A model generated the notes under the pieces. The model worked only from the letters and a program-made list of their open reading frames with translations, did not search any database and was not told the origin of the DNA. Source: Vibrio ishigakensis (GTDB lineage: Bacteria; Pseudomonadota; Gammaproteobacteria; Enterobacterales; Vibrionaceae). From it: DNA of 64,000 bases. Position 1 is the first letter of the stretch; the number at the start of each line of letters is the position of its first letter. The translations under genes and the position numbers were made by a program. Location: the NCBI RefSeq assembly GCF_024347675.1, contig NZ_AP024882.1, positions 992,001 to 1,056,000 of the forward strand. The letters are read 5' to 3'. Below are positions 28,382 through 36,828 of the stretch, in pieces.

Positions 28382-28411
28382 AAAAAAATACCCACTCGTA
28401 AGAGTGGGTAT
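28382..28411 (-). terminator. Rho-independent terminator of the serine dehydratase gene
   Basis: On the minus strand a 10-bp perfect stem (ATACCCACTC / GAGTGGGTAT, loop TTAC) is followed by a run of seven T. It lies about 20 bases past the sdaA-type stop codon. Confidence 0.85.
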
Positions 28412-28430
28412 CATTAGTCAAATCTAACCA

Positions 28431-29801
28431 TTACTCACAAGGTGGAGCAAGGTGAATCATCGCCAAACCACCAAGAGAGGTTTCACGATACTTACGGTTC
28501 ATATCTTTACCTGTTTGGTACATGGTTTCGATAACGTTATCCAGCGAGATCAGGCATTTGCTTGAACGCTTAAGCGCCATGCGAGATGCGTTGATCGCTT
28601 TCATTGCACCCATAGCGTTACGCTCGATACACGGAACCTGAACCAAACCACCGATTGGGTCACAGGTCATGCCCAGCGAGTGCTCCATTGCGATCTCAGC
28701 TGCGATGCAGATCTGCTCGTTACTACCACCGCGAAGTGCAGTAAGACCAGCCGCAGCCATTGAAGAAGATACGCCTACTTCACCCTGACAGCCAACCTCA
28801 GCACCAGAGATAGATGCGTTGGTCTTATATAGGATACCGATAGCACCAGATACCGCGATAAAGTCTTTAAGCTGTTTAAGGTCTAGCTCTTTGATGAATC
28901 TGTGGTAGTACATCAGAACTGCAGGAATAACGCCCGCCGCACCGTTAGTTGGTGAGGTAACAACCTGACCGCCAGCTGCGTTCTCTTCACTTACTGCGAA
29001 TGCAAATAGGTTAATCCAATCCATGATTTCCATAGGATCGTTTTCAACCGCAGCGTTTGCTTCTAGCTTTTTAAGAAGGTTAGGTGCACGACGGGTTACG
29101 TTCAGGCCACCATCTAGGATACCCTCAGTTTCAAAACCGCGCTCCATACAAAGGCTCATCACCTTCCAGATTTGCTCAGCTTTCGCATCAATATCTTCTT
29201 GAGATTTAAACGCAAGCTCGTTGCGAAGCACCATACCACCCAGGCTCAGACCATTGTCTTCCGCCTTGTTTAGCATCTCTTCAGCACTGCCGAATGGGAA
29301 CTCTACTTCAACATCAGAGGTCGACTTACCGTGTTGCAGTTCGTATTCAGTTGCGATGAAACCACCACCAATAGAGTAGTAGGTTTCAAAACCGATACGC
29401 TCACCTGAAGCATCAAATGCAGAGATAGTCATACCGTTCTCGTGCAGAGGTAGGTTCTCTGTGTGGAACAGGATATCGTTGTCATAGTTGAAGTCGATCA
29501 GGTGATCGCCAGCTATGTTCAGCTTGCCTTCATCGATCGCTTTTCGCATTTCAGCATTAGCGCTCGAGATCTTGATGGTGTCCGGACGGTTACCCAGAAG
29601 ACCCAAGATTGAGGCACGGTCAGTATGGTGACCAATACCAGTTAGCGATAATGAGCCGTACAAATCCACTTGAATACGCGCCACCTTGGCGATATCAGCG
29701 GTGATGAGTTGGGTAAAATGGTGGCCAGCAAGCATTGGACCATTGGTATGGGAGCTTGAAGGACCGACACCTATTTTATAGATATCAAAAATTGAGTACA
29801 T
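28431..29801 (-). CDS. sdaA: L-serine dehydratase (iron-sulfur type)
   Basis: It would deaminate L-serine to pyruvate and ammonia. The 456-residue protein, read from ATG 29801 (MYSIFDIYKIG), has the single-chain SdaA/SdaB/TdcG length; 12 extra in-frame residues upstream are unlikely because AGGTAA sits just before this ATG. The family motif GPSSSHTNGPM is near residue 15. The C-terminal half has the cysteines expected for the 4Fe-4S cluster (GCQGEVG, TCDPIGG, QVPCIERNA). It lies 11 bases after the symporter gene in the same operon, which suggests uptake and deamination of serine or a related amino acid. Which paralog (sdaA, sdaB or tdcG) cannot be decided. Confidence 0.92.
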   Translation of the reverse strand: MYSIFDIYKIGVGPSSSHTNGPMLAGHHFTQLITADIAKVARIQVDLYGSLSLTGIGHHTDRASILGLLGNRPDTIKISSANAEMRKAIDEGKLNIAGDHLIDFNYDNDILFHTENLPLHENGMTISAFDASGERIGFETYYSIGGGFIATEYELQHGKSTSDVEVEFPFGSAEEMLNKAEDNGLSLGGMVLRNELAFKSQEDIDAKAEQIWKVMSLCMERGFETEGILDGGLNVTRRAPNLLKKLEANAAVENDPMEIMDWINLFAFAVSEENAAGGQVVTSPTNGAAGVIPAVLMYYHRFIKELDLKQLKDFIAVSGAIGILYKTNASISGAEVGCQGEVGVSSSMAAAGLTALRGGSNEQICIAAEIAMEHSLGMTCDPIGGLVQVPCIERNAMGAMKAINASRMALKRSSKCLISLDNVIETMYQTGKDMNRKYRETSLGGLAMIHLAPPCE

Positions 29802-29812
29802 GTTTTTACCTA

Positions 29813-31354
29813 TTACGACAATGCGGCTAACAGCCAATCAGGGATTACAAAGCAAGCTGCCACGGTGACTACGGCGAATACCAACAGTCCATAATGACTA
29901 ACTTGAGGCTTTGCAAATAAATGTTTCTGCTTCTGGATGAAATCCATCTGCTCAGGGGTATTACTGCCCCAAAAGGCGCTGGTCAATAGACCCGCAACCA
30001 AAAATACAAATGTGCCGAGCGGAGCATACCAAGGCCAAGCGATGTCTGCTTGATGTGCTACAAAAACTGCGACCATGCTCAGAATGCTACCAACGATAAC
30101 GCCCTTCTCATTTGCCTTCTTAAAGAACAGACCAAGAAGGAAAGAACCAAGGCGGATACCCACGAAAATAGAGGTAAGGCTAGCGATAGTTTTCAGTACG
30201 GATTCGTTGGATACCGCAAACAAAGCCGGCAAGACTACACTAACCGCGGCCAACAGGCTCATCTTTCTTGCAACTTTTTCATAGTGCAGTTTGCTTTCGT
30301 CTTTTTTAACGAATCGCTTGTAAAGATCAAAGGTAGCAACCGTGGCCATAGAGTTATAAGTGGAATCCAATGTGGACATGGCAGCAGCAGCGAGCGCCGA
30401 CATGATAAGGCCAATCACAATTGGGTTGGTGTGGTTGAATACGAAGTCCAAAATCACTTCATTGGCGTTCGAGAACTCTACATCTTGATAGTAAACCTTG
30501 AGCAGTACCCCGATAACAGCAAAGAACAGGTAGATAAAGAAGGCGAAATAGCCGCAAACCAGCATAGACTTTTGCGCTGTTTCTACATTTCGAGTGGCTA
30601 GTGTTCTTTGAATAATCAGTTGGTTAGAACCATATACGCTAAGGTGGAGAAAACTCACAGCAAACAAACCCGCCCATAGGGTTGTATCTTGGCTTAGATC
30701 AGTTGACAGGTTAATGATTTCTAACTGATCCGCAGGTAGTGTCTTACCCGTGCTTAAATCCATCACCAAGATAGCGAAGATTGCGATAGTACCAGCAATC
30801 AATACCGCGCTTTGCAACATATCTGTCCAGATAACCGTAGAGATACCTCCCGCATAGGTATAGATAGCGGTAAATATAGTGATGTAGATGATGGCCTCGG
30901 ACACTGATATCGGCAGAGCTTGCACCAAAATCAGCGCCACGGCATACAGAATCACACCTGCAGAAATACATTGAACCAGAATAAATACGATGGAATTAAT
31001 GGTTCGAGCGTAGATACCAAACCTGTGCTCCAGATACTCATAGATAGAGGTAAGTTGCAGCTTATAGAACACAGGTATAAAGAAGATAACAGTGAAAAAG
31101 ATAACCAGCGGGTAGTTAAGGTGAATGTTCATCGCCTGCATACCGCTAGAGAACACCCAGCCTGGCATTCCCACAAAGGTCATTGCACTTATATAGGTAG
31201 CAAGAATTGAAACACCGGCAGTGAACCATCCAAATTGACGTCCACCCGTAGAAAAGTCACCACCAGTATTAAAACGGCGGTTAACTAAGTAACTGATAAA
31301 TAAGGTAGTTGCGATATAGAGTGCAATGACAACTAAACTTGACTGCGTAACCAT
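29813..31354 (-). CDS. Sodium:solute symporter (SSS family)
   Basis: The 513-residue protein is almost entirely membrane-embedded, with about 13 hydrophobic segments and the SSS landmarks YLVNRRFNTGGDFSTGGRQ (start of TM2 region), AMTFVGMPGWVFSSG and SALAAAAMSTLDSTYNS (conserved sodium-site serines). Relatives move sugars, amino acids, sialic acid or other organic anions with sodium. The downstream serine dehydratase gene, 11 bases away, makes serine or a serine precursor the best guess, but the substrate is not fixed by sequence. It is divergent from the MFS gene, so both may share regulation in the 358-base gap. Confidence 0.85.
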   Translation of the reverse strand: MVTQSSLVVIALYIATTLFISYLVNRRFNTGGDFSTGGRQFGWFTAGVSILATYISAMTFVGMPGWVFSSGMQAMNIHLNYPLVIFFTVIFFIPVFYKLQLTSIYEYLEHRFGIYARTINSIVFILVQCISAGVILYAVALILVQALPISVSEAIIYITIFTAIYTYAGGISTVIWTDMLQSAVLIAGTIAIFAILVMDLSTGKTLPADQLEIINLSTDLSQDTTLWAGLFAVSFLHLSVYGSNQLIIQRTLATRNVETAQKSMLVCGYFAFFIYLFFAVIGVLLKVYYQDVEFSNANEVILDFVFNHTNPIVIGLIMSALAAAAMSTLDSTYNSMATVATFDLYKRFVKKDESKLHYEKVARKMSLLAAVSVVLPALFAVSNESVLKTIASLTSIFVGIRLGSFLLGLFFKKANEKGVIVGSILSMVAVFVAHQADIAWPWYAPLGTFVFLVAGLLTSAFWGSNTPEQMDFIQKQKHLFAKPQVSHYGLLVFAVVTVAACFVIPDWLLAALS

Positions 31355-31524
31355 TTTTGTTGGGATACCTCAATTTCACGGAGTGTCGCACTACTTATTG
31401 CTCATTATTTAGTGCTTTTTATTGTTTTTATCAGCCCAAAATTCCGTGTTCGAGCATGAGAAGGCGTTTTATACCATCTAAAGTGCATGAATTGTAGCCT
31501 AATCCGATTCAACCCGCCTATGAT

Positions 31525-31540
31525 TGTGATCAAGATCGCC
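31525..31540. promoter_or_regulatory. CRP-like site 1
   Basis: TGTGA-TCAAGA-TCGCC matches the left half exactly and three of five bases on the right. Confidence 0.35.
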
Positions 31541-31574
31541 TATTCCATACAAATGGGTGCGTATTCATTTTAAA

Positions 31575-31590
31575 ATTGATTTCGATCACT
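31575..31590. promoter_or_regulatory. CRP-like site 2
   Basis: ATTGA-TTTCGA-TCACT matches three of five bases on the left and four of five on the right, with A-rich and T-rich flanks as in good CRP sites. Confidence 0.4.
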
Positions 31591-31712
31591 GTTTTGCATT
31601 CATTGAACGGATTAAACTTGTCCCCGAAATCAACATCAAGCTGTCGTTAATCTGGAACAACGGCTTGGTAATTAAAGAACTATAAACTCAAGCAAACAGA
31701 GGATTCTCGGTC

Positions 31713-33011
31713 ATGACAGCCAAGAAACACATGAGCGAAGTTCCAATGATTCAAAGGGTAGCTGCTTATCTAGCAATTCTAGTAGGCTACTTTTTCTATT
31801 GTTATAACTTTGTAATTATTGACTACGTACGCCCATACATCGTTGAAGCATATGACGGCATCAGCCTGTCAGATACTGCTCAGTTCTACACTTGGCAGTC
31901 AGTGGGTGCGTTGATTGGTGCGCTTTCATGTGCATGGTTCGCAACTAACTTCGGTAAGAAATCGACTCTTATCGCGATTACTGCTCTAAACGGTGGTGCA
32001 ACTATCATCAACATGATGTTCACCGACTACACAACTTGGGCAGCGATGCGTTTCATCATCGGTCTTTCTCTAGGTGGTTACTTCACAGTAGCGGTAAGCC
32101 TGATGATTGGTCTGTTTAACCCAACTGTTCGTGGTAAGTTGACGGCATTTGCTTCTTCTATGTTTTCTGTTGCTCTAGTTGCAATGGGTGCGTATGCAGC
32201 ATTTATTACTAGCATTGATGCACCTTGGCAGAGCCTAATGTGGGTTGGTGGTGTTCCACCGCTAGCTGCAGCTGTGCTCATGATCTTTGTTCTGCCAAGC
32301 GATAAAAAAGTAATCGCGTTCGGCGAAGAAGAGCAAGCTAAAGCATCTGAAACTGGCGAAGAGCCAGTGAAGAAGGGCACTTGGGGCGAAATGCTAAGCA
32401 AGCCTTACCGTACTATCACTATTACCTGTCTACTTCTTTCAGGTCTTAACTTCTACGGTTTCCAGTTCTTCGGTGGCTTCGTAACGACTTACCTACGTGA
32501 AGTACGTATGTTTGACGGCGCAACTATCGGTCTAATCTTCTCTATCTCTGCATTCGGTTCACTATTCGGTGCATGGTTCTGGGGTTGGGCATCAGATAAG
32601 TTCGGTCGTAAGGTTAACGCATTCGGCTTCATCCTAGCGGGTATCATGGTTTCAATCTTCTTCATCGCACCAGGTGATGTAGTGATTGGCGGCCTAAACA
32701 TGCTAGCTATCCTAGGTCTGATTTATAACTTTGGTCTGTCTTCTTCAGCGGTATGGGGCGGTTACTTCTCTGAGTTGTTCCCAGCACACCTACGCAGCTA
32801 CGGTGCAGCACTGTTCCACGGTGGTCGTATCATCGGTATGTGGGCTCCAATGGTACTTATCTTCATCCAAGAGCGTACCGACCTACAAACAGCAATGTGG
32901 GGTTCACCAATCGTTTGGATCATCGCAGGTCTACTATGGCTAACACTGCCAGAGACTCTAAAAGGCGGCGTGTTCTACAAGAAAGACAAAGCTGAAACTG
33001 CGAAAGCTTAA
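31713..33011 (+). CDS. MFS transporter
   Basis: The 432-residue protein shows the 12-helix major facilitator layout with a central cytoplasmic loop (about 195-235). The inter-helix motifs include ATNFGKKSTLI after helix 2, GWASDKFGRKVNAFG after helix 8 (the DKFGRK is the classical MFS motif) and FSELFPAHLRSYGAAL. It resembles aromatic or organic acid:proton symporters. The downstream genes encode a double SnoaL-like protein, a porin and a LacI-type regulator, so it is probably the inner-membrane transporter of that set. Codon choice is strongly restricted (CTA, GGT, CGT, AAC), as in highly expressed genes. The substrate is unknown. Confidence 0.85.
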   Translation: MTAKKHMSEVPMIQRVAAYLAILVGYFFYCYNFVIIDYVRPYIVEAYDGISLSDTAQFYTWQSVGALIGALSCAWFATNFGKKSTLIAITALNGGATIINMMFTDYTTWAAMRFIIGLSLGGYFTVAVSLMIGLFNPTVRGKLTAFASSMFSVALVAMGAYAAFITSIDAPWQSLMWVGGVPPLAAAVLMIFVLPSDKKVIAFGEEEQAKASETGEEPVKKGTWGEMLSKPYRTITITCLLLSGLNFYGFQFFGGFVTTYLREVRMFDGATIGLIFSISAFGSLFGAWFWGWASDKFGRKVNAFGFILAGIMVSIFFIAPGDVVIGGLNMLAILGLIYNFGLSSSAVWGGYFSELFPAHLRSYGAALFHGGRIIGMWAPMVLIFIQERTDLQTAMWGSPIVWIIAGLLWLTLPETLKGGVFYKKDKAETAKA

Positions 33012-33030
33012 TTAGTTATTAGGGTGGAAG

Positions 33031-33055
33031 ATCCCCGATAAGAGACTTCGGGGAT
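33031..33055 (-). repeat. REP-like palindrome, copy 7 (short form)
   Basis: ATCCCCGA and TCGGGGAT with loop TAAGAGACT, preceded by GAAG and followed by GAC. Minus orientation; lies just after the MFS stop codon. Confidence 0.7.
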
Positions 33056-33100
33056 GACGGGAACGGTTGAAGCAATGTACTAACGTACTTACAACTGTCA

Positions 33101-33119
33101 TCCCGGCCTTGAGCCGGGA
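33101..33119 (+). repeat. REP-like palindrome, copy 8 (short form)
   Basis: TCCCGGC and GCCGGGA with loop CTTGA, preceded by GTCA and followed by TCTC. Plus orientation; core identical to copy 6. Confidence 0.7.
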
Positions 33120-33221
33120 TCTCCCAGAACACCGACGGTGGAATACCCCTTGGGGATTACGAAACCAAACCGATACAAGACGTATCGAAAAACCTACCAC
33201 GGACAAGGTAATCAAGATTCA

Positions 33222-33251
33222 GGAAATGGCTGACAACCGTCAGTGGTTTCC
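33222..33251. promoter_or_regulatory. Imperfect inverted repeat upstream of the SnoaL-like gene
   Basis: GGAAATGGCTGAC and GTCAGTGGTTTCC pair at 10 of 13 positions around AACC. It lies 53 bases before the gene and could be an operator or an mRNA hairpin; no T-run follows. Confidence 0.3.
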
Positions 33252-33304
33252 GACCTAAACATAAAGACAGCGCCTCGGCGCATTTAATAGAAGGGTTTTT
33301 AACC

Positions 33305-34321
33305 ATGTCTAAATATCAAGAAGCAAAACGCATCGTTCGTGAATATTTCGATGCAATGGAAAACGCAACTCACGAAAACGTTGCAGAAGTACTAAAAGCA
33401 CACACTTCAGAAGACTACCTATTCCGCGGTGTTTACCCGTTCCGTGAGCAAGAAGGCGCACAAGCAGCAGCTGACGTTTTCTGGTCTCCTCTAATGAAGT
33501 CAATGACTCGCATGCAGCGTCGTCAAGACATCTTCATCGGTGGTGAAAACGAAGTGACTTCTGGCGAAATCTGGGTAATGAGCATGGGTCACTTCATGGG
33601 TCTATTCGACGCTGAGTACCTAGGCATGCGCCCAACTGGCAAGATCATGAACCTTCGTTACGCTGAGTTCAACTGTGTTGAAAACGGTAAGATCACTAAG
33701 ACTGGTCTATTCGTTGACCTACTAGGCATGATGGATCAAGCGGGTGTTTACCCACTTCCACAATCAACTGGTCGCCACTTCACATACCCTGGTCCACGTA
33801 ACCACGACGGTCTACTGTTCGAAGATGCTGCTCCTGAAGAAGGTCAAGCTACTCTAGACCTAGTAAACAAGATGGTTGCTGACCTATCTGCTCTTAACGA
33901 CAGCGGAGCTATGGGTTGCCCACCAGAAGTACTAGCTAAGAGCTGGTCTGAAGATATGATCTGGTACGGCCCATGTGGTATCGGTGCATCTTACACCATC
34001 CCTCGTTACCAGCAGCAACACCAACTTCCTTTCCGTAACAACCTGAAAGACAAGAAGTTCAACGGTCACGTATGTCGTTTCGCAGAAGGTAGCTTCTCTT
34101 GCTTCTTCGGCTGGCCGAACCTATCTAACACGCCAATCGGTGGCTTCCTAGGTATGACTGGTGGTGAAGTACGTGCAGACATGCAAGTAGTAGACGTTTA
34201 CTACCGTGACGGCGACAAGCTATCTGAGAACTGGGTTCTAATCGACCTACCTTACTGGCTAAAACAACAAGGTCTGGACGTATTCGAACGTACTCAACAG
34301 ATCATGAACCCTTCACTATAA
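33305..34321 (+). CDS. Double SnoaL-like (NTF2-fold) protein
   Basis: The 338-residue protein appears to be two fused SnoaL-like cone domains. The N-half (about 1-155) has AKRIVREYFDAMENAT near the start and MNLRYAEFNCVENGKITKTGLFVDLLGMM near its end. The C-half (about 185-330) repeats the layout with LAKSWSEDMIWYGPCGIG and VVDVYYRDGDKLSENWVLIDLPYW. SnoaL-type folds include cyclases, isomerases, dehydratases and hydrolases, so the reaction is not predictable. AGAAGGGT precedes the ATG. Codon use is strongly biased, like the MFS and porin genes on either side, which suggests high expression. No signal peptide, so it is probably a cytoplasmic enzyme of the pathway fed by the MFS protein. Confidence 0.75.
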   Translation: MSKYQEAKRIVREYFDAMENATHENVAEVLKAHTSEDYLFRGVYPFREQEGAQAAADVFWSPLMKSMTRMQRRQDIFIGGENEVTSGEIWVMSMGHFMGLFDAEYLGMRPTGKIMNLRYAEFNCVENGKITKTGLFVDLLGMMDQAGVYPLPQSTGRHFTYPGPRNHDGLLFEDAAPEEGQATLDLVNKMVADLSALNDSGAMGCPPEVLAKSWSEDMIWYGPCGIGASYTIPRYQQQHQLPFRNNLKDKKFNGHVCRFAEGSFSCFFGWPNLSNTPIGGFLGMTGGEVRADMQVVDVYYRDGDKLSENWVLIDLPYWLKQQGLDVFERTQQIMNPSL

Positions 34322-34371
34322 GATGAAGTTTCTTGAGCCATTTTCCGGATGGCTCGAGATTGCTCCCAACA

Positions 34372-34393
34372 GGTGCCTCTAGTCTGAGGCACC
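34372..34393 (+). terminator. Hairpin between SnoaL-like gene and porin
   Basis: GGTGCCTC and GAGGCACC form a perfect 8-bp stem around TAGTCT. Only a weak T-rich tail (GCTTTC) follows, so it may be a terminator, attenuator or processing site. A smaller stem (GAGCCA/TGGCTC) precedes it at 34335-34355. Confidence 0.45.
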
Positions 34394-34475
34394 GCTTTCA
34401 AAACGTAGAAACATTTTTCGAGCCCATAGCGCACGGACAGCCTCCCTATACCTGAAATTTGCCCAACACAGATTT

Positions 34476-34489
34476 TTATCGCTCGATAA
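34476..34489. promoter_or_regulatory. Palindrome just upstream of the porin gene, possible operator
   Basis: TTATCG-CT-CGATAA is a perfect inverted repeat 17 bases before the porin start. A LacI-type regulator is encoded just beyond the porin, so this is a candidate operator; no second copy was noticed elsewhere in the cluster. Confidence 0.3.
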
Positions 34490-34506
34490 GTGGTTGAGAA
34501 AAACAG

Positions 34507-35595
34507 ATGAAAAAAACAAATATTAGCCTGCTAGTTCTAGCGGCTCTGACCTCTACTTCAGCTTTTGCAGCACACACTTGGACTAACGAAGCAGGTGACA
34601 CTCTAACAATTGATGGTCGTTTTGACCTACGCTATCAAGACCGTGGTAACGGCGACGAAGGTGAGTGGAACAGCGGTTCTTCTCGTTTCGGCCTAAAAGG
34701 TACTATGGGTCTAGACAACGGCTGGACTGGTTTTGGTCACGCAGAGTGGGGCTACAACTCTGGTGCTAACGGCGACAACATCTATGACCGTCTTCTATAC
34801 GCAGGCGTTGAGCACGACAAATACGGTAAGATCGCTGCAGGTACTAAGCAATGGTCTACATTCTACGACGTAGCTTGGTACACTGACCTTGGCCGTGTGT
34901 TCGGTACGCGTGGCTCTGGTGTTTACAACCTTGCAGATTGGGGTATCGCATCTGGCGCAGGCCGTGCTGAAAACTCAATTACTTATCGTAACAGCATTAA
35001 CGAAGACATCAGCTACGGTTTCACTTACCAGACTACTCGTGAAAACGTAAAACTGGCTTCCAATGCAGAAGTTACTCTTAAAAATGGCATCAGTGGCTCT
35101 CTAACTTACAAAGGCTTCGAAGGTTTCACTCTTGGTGCTTCGTATCTTCAAAATGAAATTAGTGCAATCACTAAAGGCGCTGTAGCTGGTATTAAAGACG
35201 GCGACCACATGCGCATCATGCTTCTTGGTGCAAACTACACCAATGGTGGTTTCTACGCTGGTGCAACCTTCCACGTAGGTGAGAACTGGGAAGCGGTTTC
35301 TCAGGGTGCACAAGACATCATGATGGATACCCTTGGTGGTGAAATCTACACTTACTACCACTTCGAAAACGGTCTGCGTCCAACGCTTATCTATAACTAC
35401 ATGGAAGACCGCGGTAACGAGACAAACGGCTACGAGCGCAACCTGCTAGTACCTGGTCTTGAGTACCACTTCACTAAGAACAAATTCCTTGTATGGACTG
35501 AATACCAAATTGATCTAGGCAAAGACGAACTAGTTGGTAATCAGTTTGAAAATCGTGATGACCAGTGGGCAGCTGGTATCCGTTACTACTTCTAA
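34507..35595 (+). CDS. Outer membrane porin
   Basis: The 362-residue precursor has a typical Sec signal (about 22 residues, cleavage likely after SAFA). The mature part is a Gram-negative general porin: amphipathic strands rich in Gly, Tyr and Asn, a DGRFDLRYQDRG opening, an LGRVFGTRGSG segment in the presumed L3 loop, and the terminal aromatic FENRDDQWAAGIRYYF that ends with phenylalanine as expected for BAM recognition. It is between the SnoaL-like gene and a LacI-type regulator. It probably supplies outer-membrane passage for the pathway substrate. Its codon use is strongly biased, as for abundant proteins. A strong terminator follows. Confidence 0.9.
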   Translation: MKKTNISLLVLAALTSTSAFAAHTWTNEAGDTLTIDGRFDLRYQDRGNGDEGEWNSGSSRFGLKGTMGLDNGWTGFGHAEWGYNSGANGDNIYDRLLYAGVEHDKYGKIAAGTKQWSTFYDVAWYTDLGRVFGTRGSGVYNLADWGIASGAGRAENSITYRNSINEDISYGFTYQTTRENVKLASNAEVTLKNGISGSLTYKGFEGFTLGASYLQNEISAITKGAVAGIKDGDHMRIMLLGANYTNGGFYAGATFHVGENWEAVSQGAQDIMMDTLGGEIYTYYHFENGLRPTLIYNYMEDRGNETNGYERNLLVPGLEYHFTKNKFLVWTEYQIDLGKDELVGNQFENRDDQWAAGIRYYF

Positions 35596-35618
35596 TTTTC
35601 CAAAGTTAGAACGCGCTC

Positions 35619-35648
35619 AGCCCCAAGTGTCATGCTTGGGGCTTTTTT
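35619..35648 (+). terminator. Rho-independent terminator after the porin
   Basis: AGCCCCAAG and CTTGGGGCT form a 9-bp stem around TGTCATG, followed by a run of six T. Confidence 0.88.
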
Positions 35649-35715
35649 GCCATCTTCTTCAACGAGATAAGTTGGAGTAATGTGTTAAAATTCTCAATAT
35701 CGCACTGTTATTTCA

Positions 35716-36723
35716 ATGAAAATGTCTAATAAAACAACAGTTACATCAAAAGACGTCGCAAAGTTGGCAGGGGTATCCCAATCCACGGTTTCACGTGTAT
35801 TTGTCGCGGGCAGTTCGGTTTCAGAGAAAACTAAACAAAAAGTCTACGAGGCAGCCAAAGCGCTTAACTATCGTCCAAACGCGTTCGCACGCAGTTTGAC
35901 GACTAACGAATCCAAATTGATCGGCGTGGTTTTCCCCGACGCAGACTACCCGATCCACATGAAAACCCTGCAACGCATCAGTATGGAGCTGCAAAGCTAT
36001 GGCTATTCTGCAGTTCTTATTCCTTGGCAGGTTACGGATGATAACCAACACTCTATTCCCAACATCTTCCAGTACCGTGTAGATGGTGTGATTGCCGCAT
36101 CCGCGACCTTCAACACCGCGCTGTATGAAGAGTGTGAAGAGTTCAACATTCCAGTTGTGCAGTACGCGAGGGTTGTAGAGGGCACCAAGAGCAGTTTTGT
36201 AGTAAGTGATAACTACTCTGCCGGCCAAATAGCCGCAAGGCACTTCCATGCCAAAGGCGCAAAAAAAGTGGCCTATCTTACTGGTGAGGTTCCAACAGTA
36301 ACCAATACCGAACGTACATCAGGTTTCTGCGACGAGTTCAAAGACCTGTCAGGTATTACTCCTCAGGTTATAGAGGCAAATTACGACTACGCAGATGCCA
36401 TCCCAGCCATCCGTAAAATGCTTTCAAACGGCACTAAACCAGAGGCGGTATTCTGCGCGACGGATAACCTTGCCATGGCCGCAATGGATATTGCTCGTTT
36501 CGAGTTTGGATTGAAGATACCAGAAGACTTTCAAGTAATAGGCTTTGATGATATCCCACAAGCCAAGTGGCATAGCTACAAGCTCACTACCTTTAAGCAG
36601 GACTTTAACCGCTTAGCGAAAGAGGCAGTGAAGATCTTGGTAGACCAAATAAAAGAAGGTGACATGAGCCGAGTGAAGCTTATGGTGCCGGTTACTTTGG
36701 TTGAGAGGGATACTACGCTTTAG
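35716..36723 (+). CDS. LacI-family transcriptional regulator
   Basis: The 335-residue protein has the LacI helix-turn-helix and hinge (TSKDVAKLAGVSQSTVSRVF, then LNYRPNAFARSLTT; residues about 10-65) and a periplasmic-binding-protein-like effector domain (about 68-335, with GVVFPDADYPIHM and IPEDFQVIGFDDIPQA). It probably represses the porin/SnoaL/MFS genes and responds to a carbohydrate-like ligand, but the ligand is unknown. Start ATG 35716; ATG 35722 is also possible. A weak inverted repeat, AGTTGGT/ACCAACT (36752-36776), follows the stop and may act as a terminator. It stands on its own 67 bases after the porin terminator. Confidence 0.88.
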   Translation: MKMSNKTTVTSKDVAKLAGVSQSTVSRVFVAGSSVSEKTKQKVYEAAKALNYRPNAFARSLTTNESKLIGVVFPDADYPIHMKTLQRISMELQSYGYSAVLIPWQVTDDNQHSIPNIFQYRVDGVIAASATFNTALYEECEEFNIPVVQYARVVEGTKSSFVVSDNYSAGQIAARHFHAKGAKKVAYLTGEVPTVTNTERTSGFCDEFKDLSGITPQVIEANYDYADAIPAIRKMLSNGTKPEAVFCATDNLAMAAMDIARFEFGLKIPEDFQVIGFDDIPQAKWHSYKLTTFKQDFNRLAKEAVKILVDQIKEGDMSRVKLMVPVTLVERDTTL

Positions 36724-36782
36724 TACTACTGATAGAGCTTACTCTTGGATCAGTTGGTAACTTAAACTCACCAACTAATATT

Positions 36783-36797
36783 GTCATCCCGGAATGC
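36783..36797 (+). repeat. Left half of a REP-like palindrome split by the IS
   Basis: GTCATCCCGGAATGC ends in TGC, the base triplet duplicated at the IS junction. The right half is at 37995-38035. Confidence 0.65.
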
Positions 36798-36828
36798 TGA
36801 AGTGCCCGCTTAAAGTTAGACATTTCTC

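Larger units (their letters stand above)
27977..28430. other. Gene-free stretch with repeats and a terminator
   Basis: These 454 bases hold the promoter side of the lipoprotein set, an AGCT-type palindrome (28137-28167), an inverted REP-like pair (28191-28215 and 28254-28272) and the terminator of the serine dehydratase gene (28382-28411). No gene with coding character was seen. Confidence 0.55.
31355..31712. other. Divergent promoter region with two CRP-like sites
   Basis: No gene is seen between the divergent symporter and MFS transporter. Two sequences resemble the CRP consensus TGTGA-N6-TCACA: TGTGATCAAGATCGCC at 31525-31540 and ATTGATTTCGATCACT at 31575-31590. They are about 50 bases apart. 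Catabolite control of both operons is plausible but is an inference. Confidence 0.45.

Noticed and set aside
28076..28430. Small RNA or riboswitch in the gene-free stretch
   Set aside because: The structure seen is accounted for by repeat palindromes and one terminator.
30050..30601. 183-codon plus-strand frame inside the symporter gene
   Set aside because: Antisense to a well-supported SSS protein; the translation has no recognisable domain.
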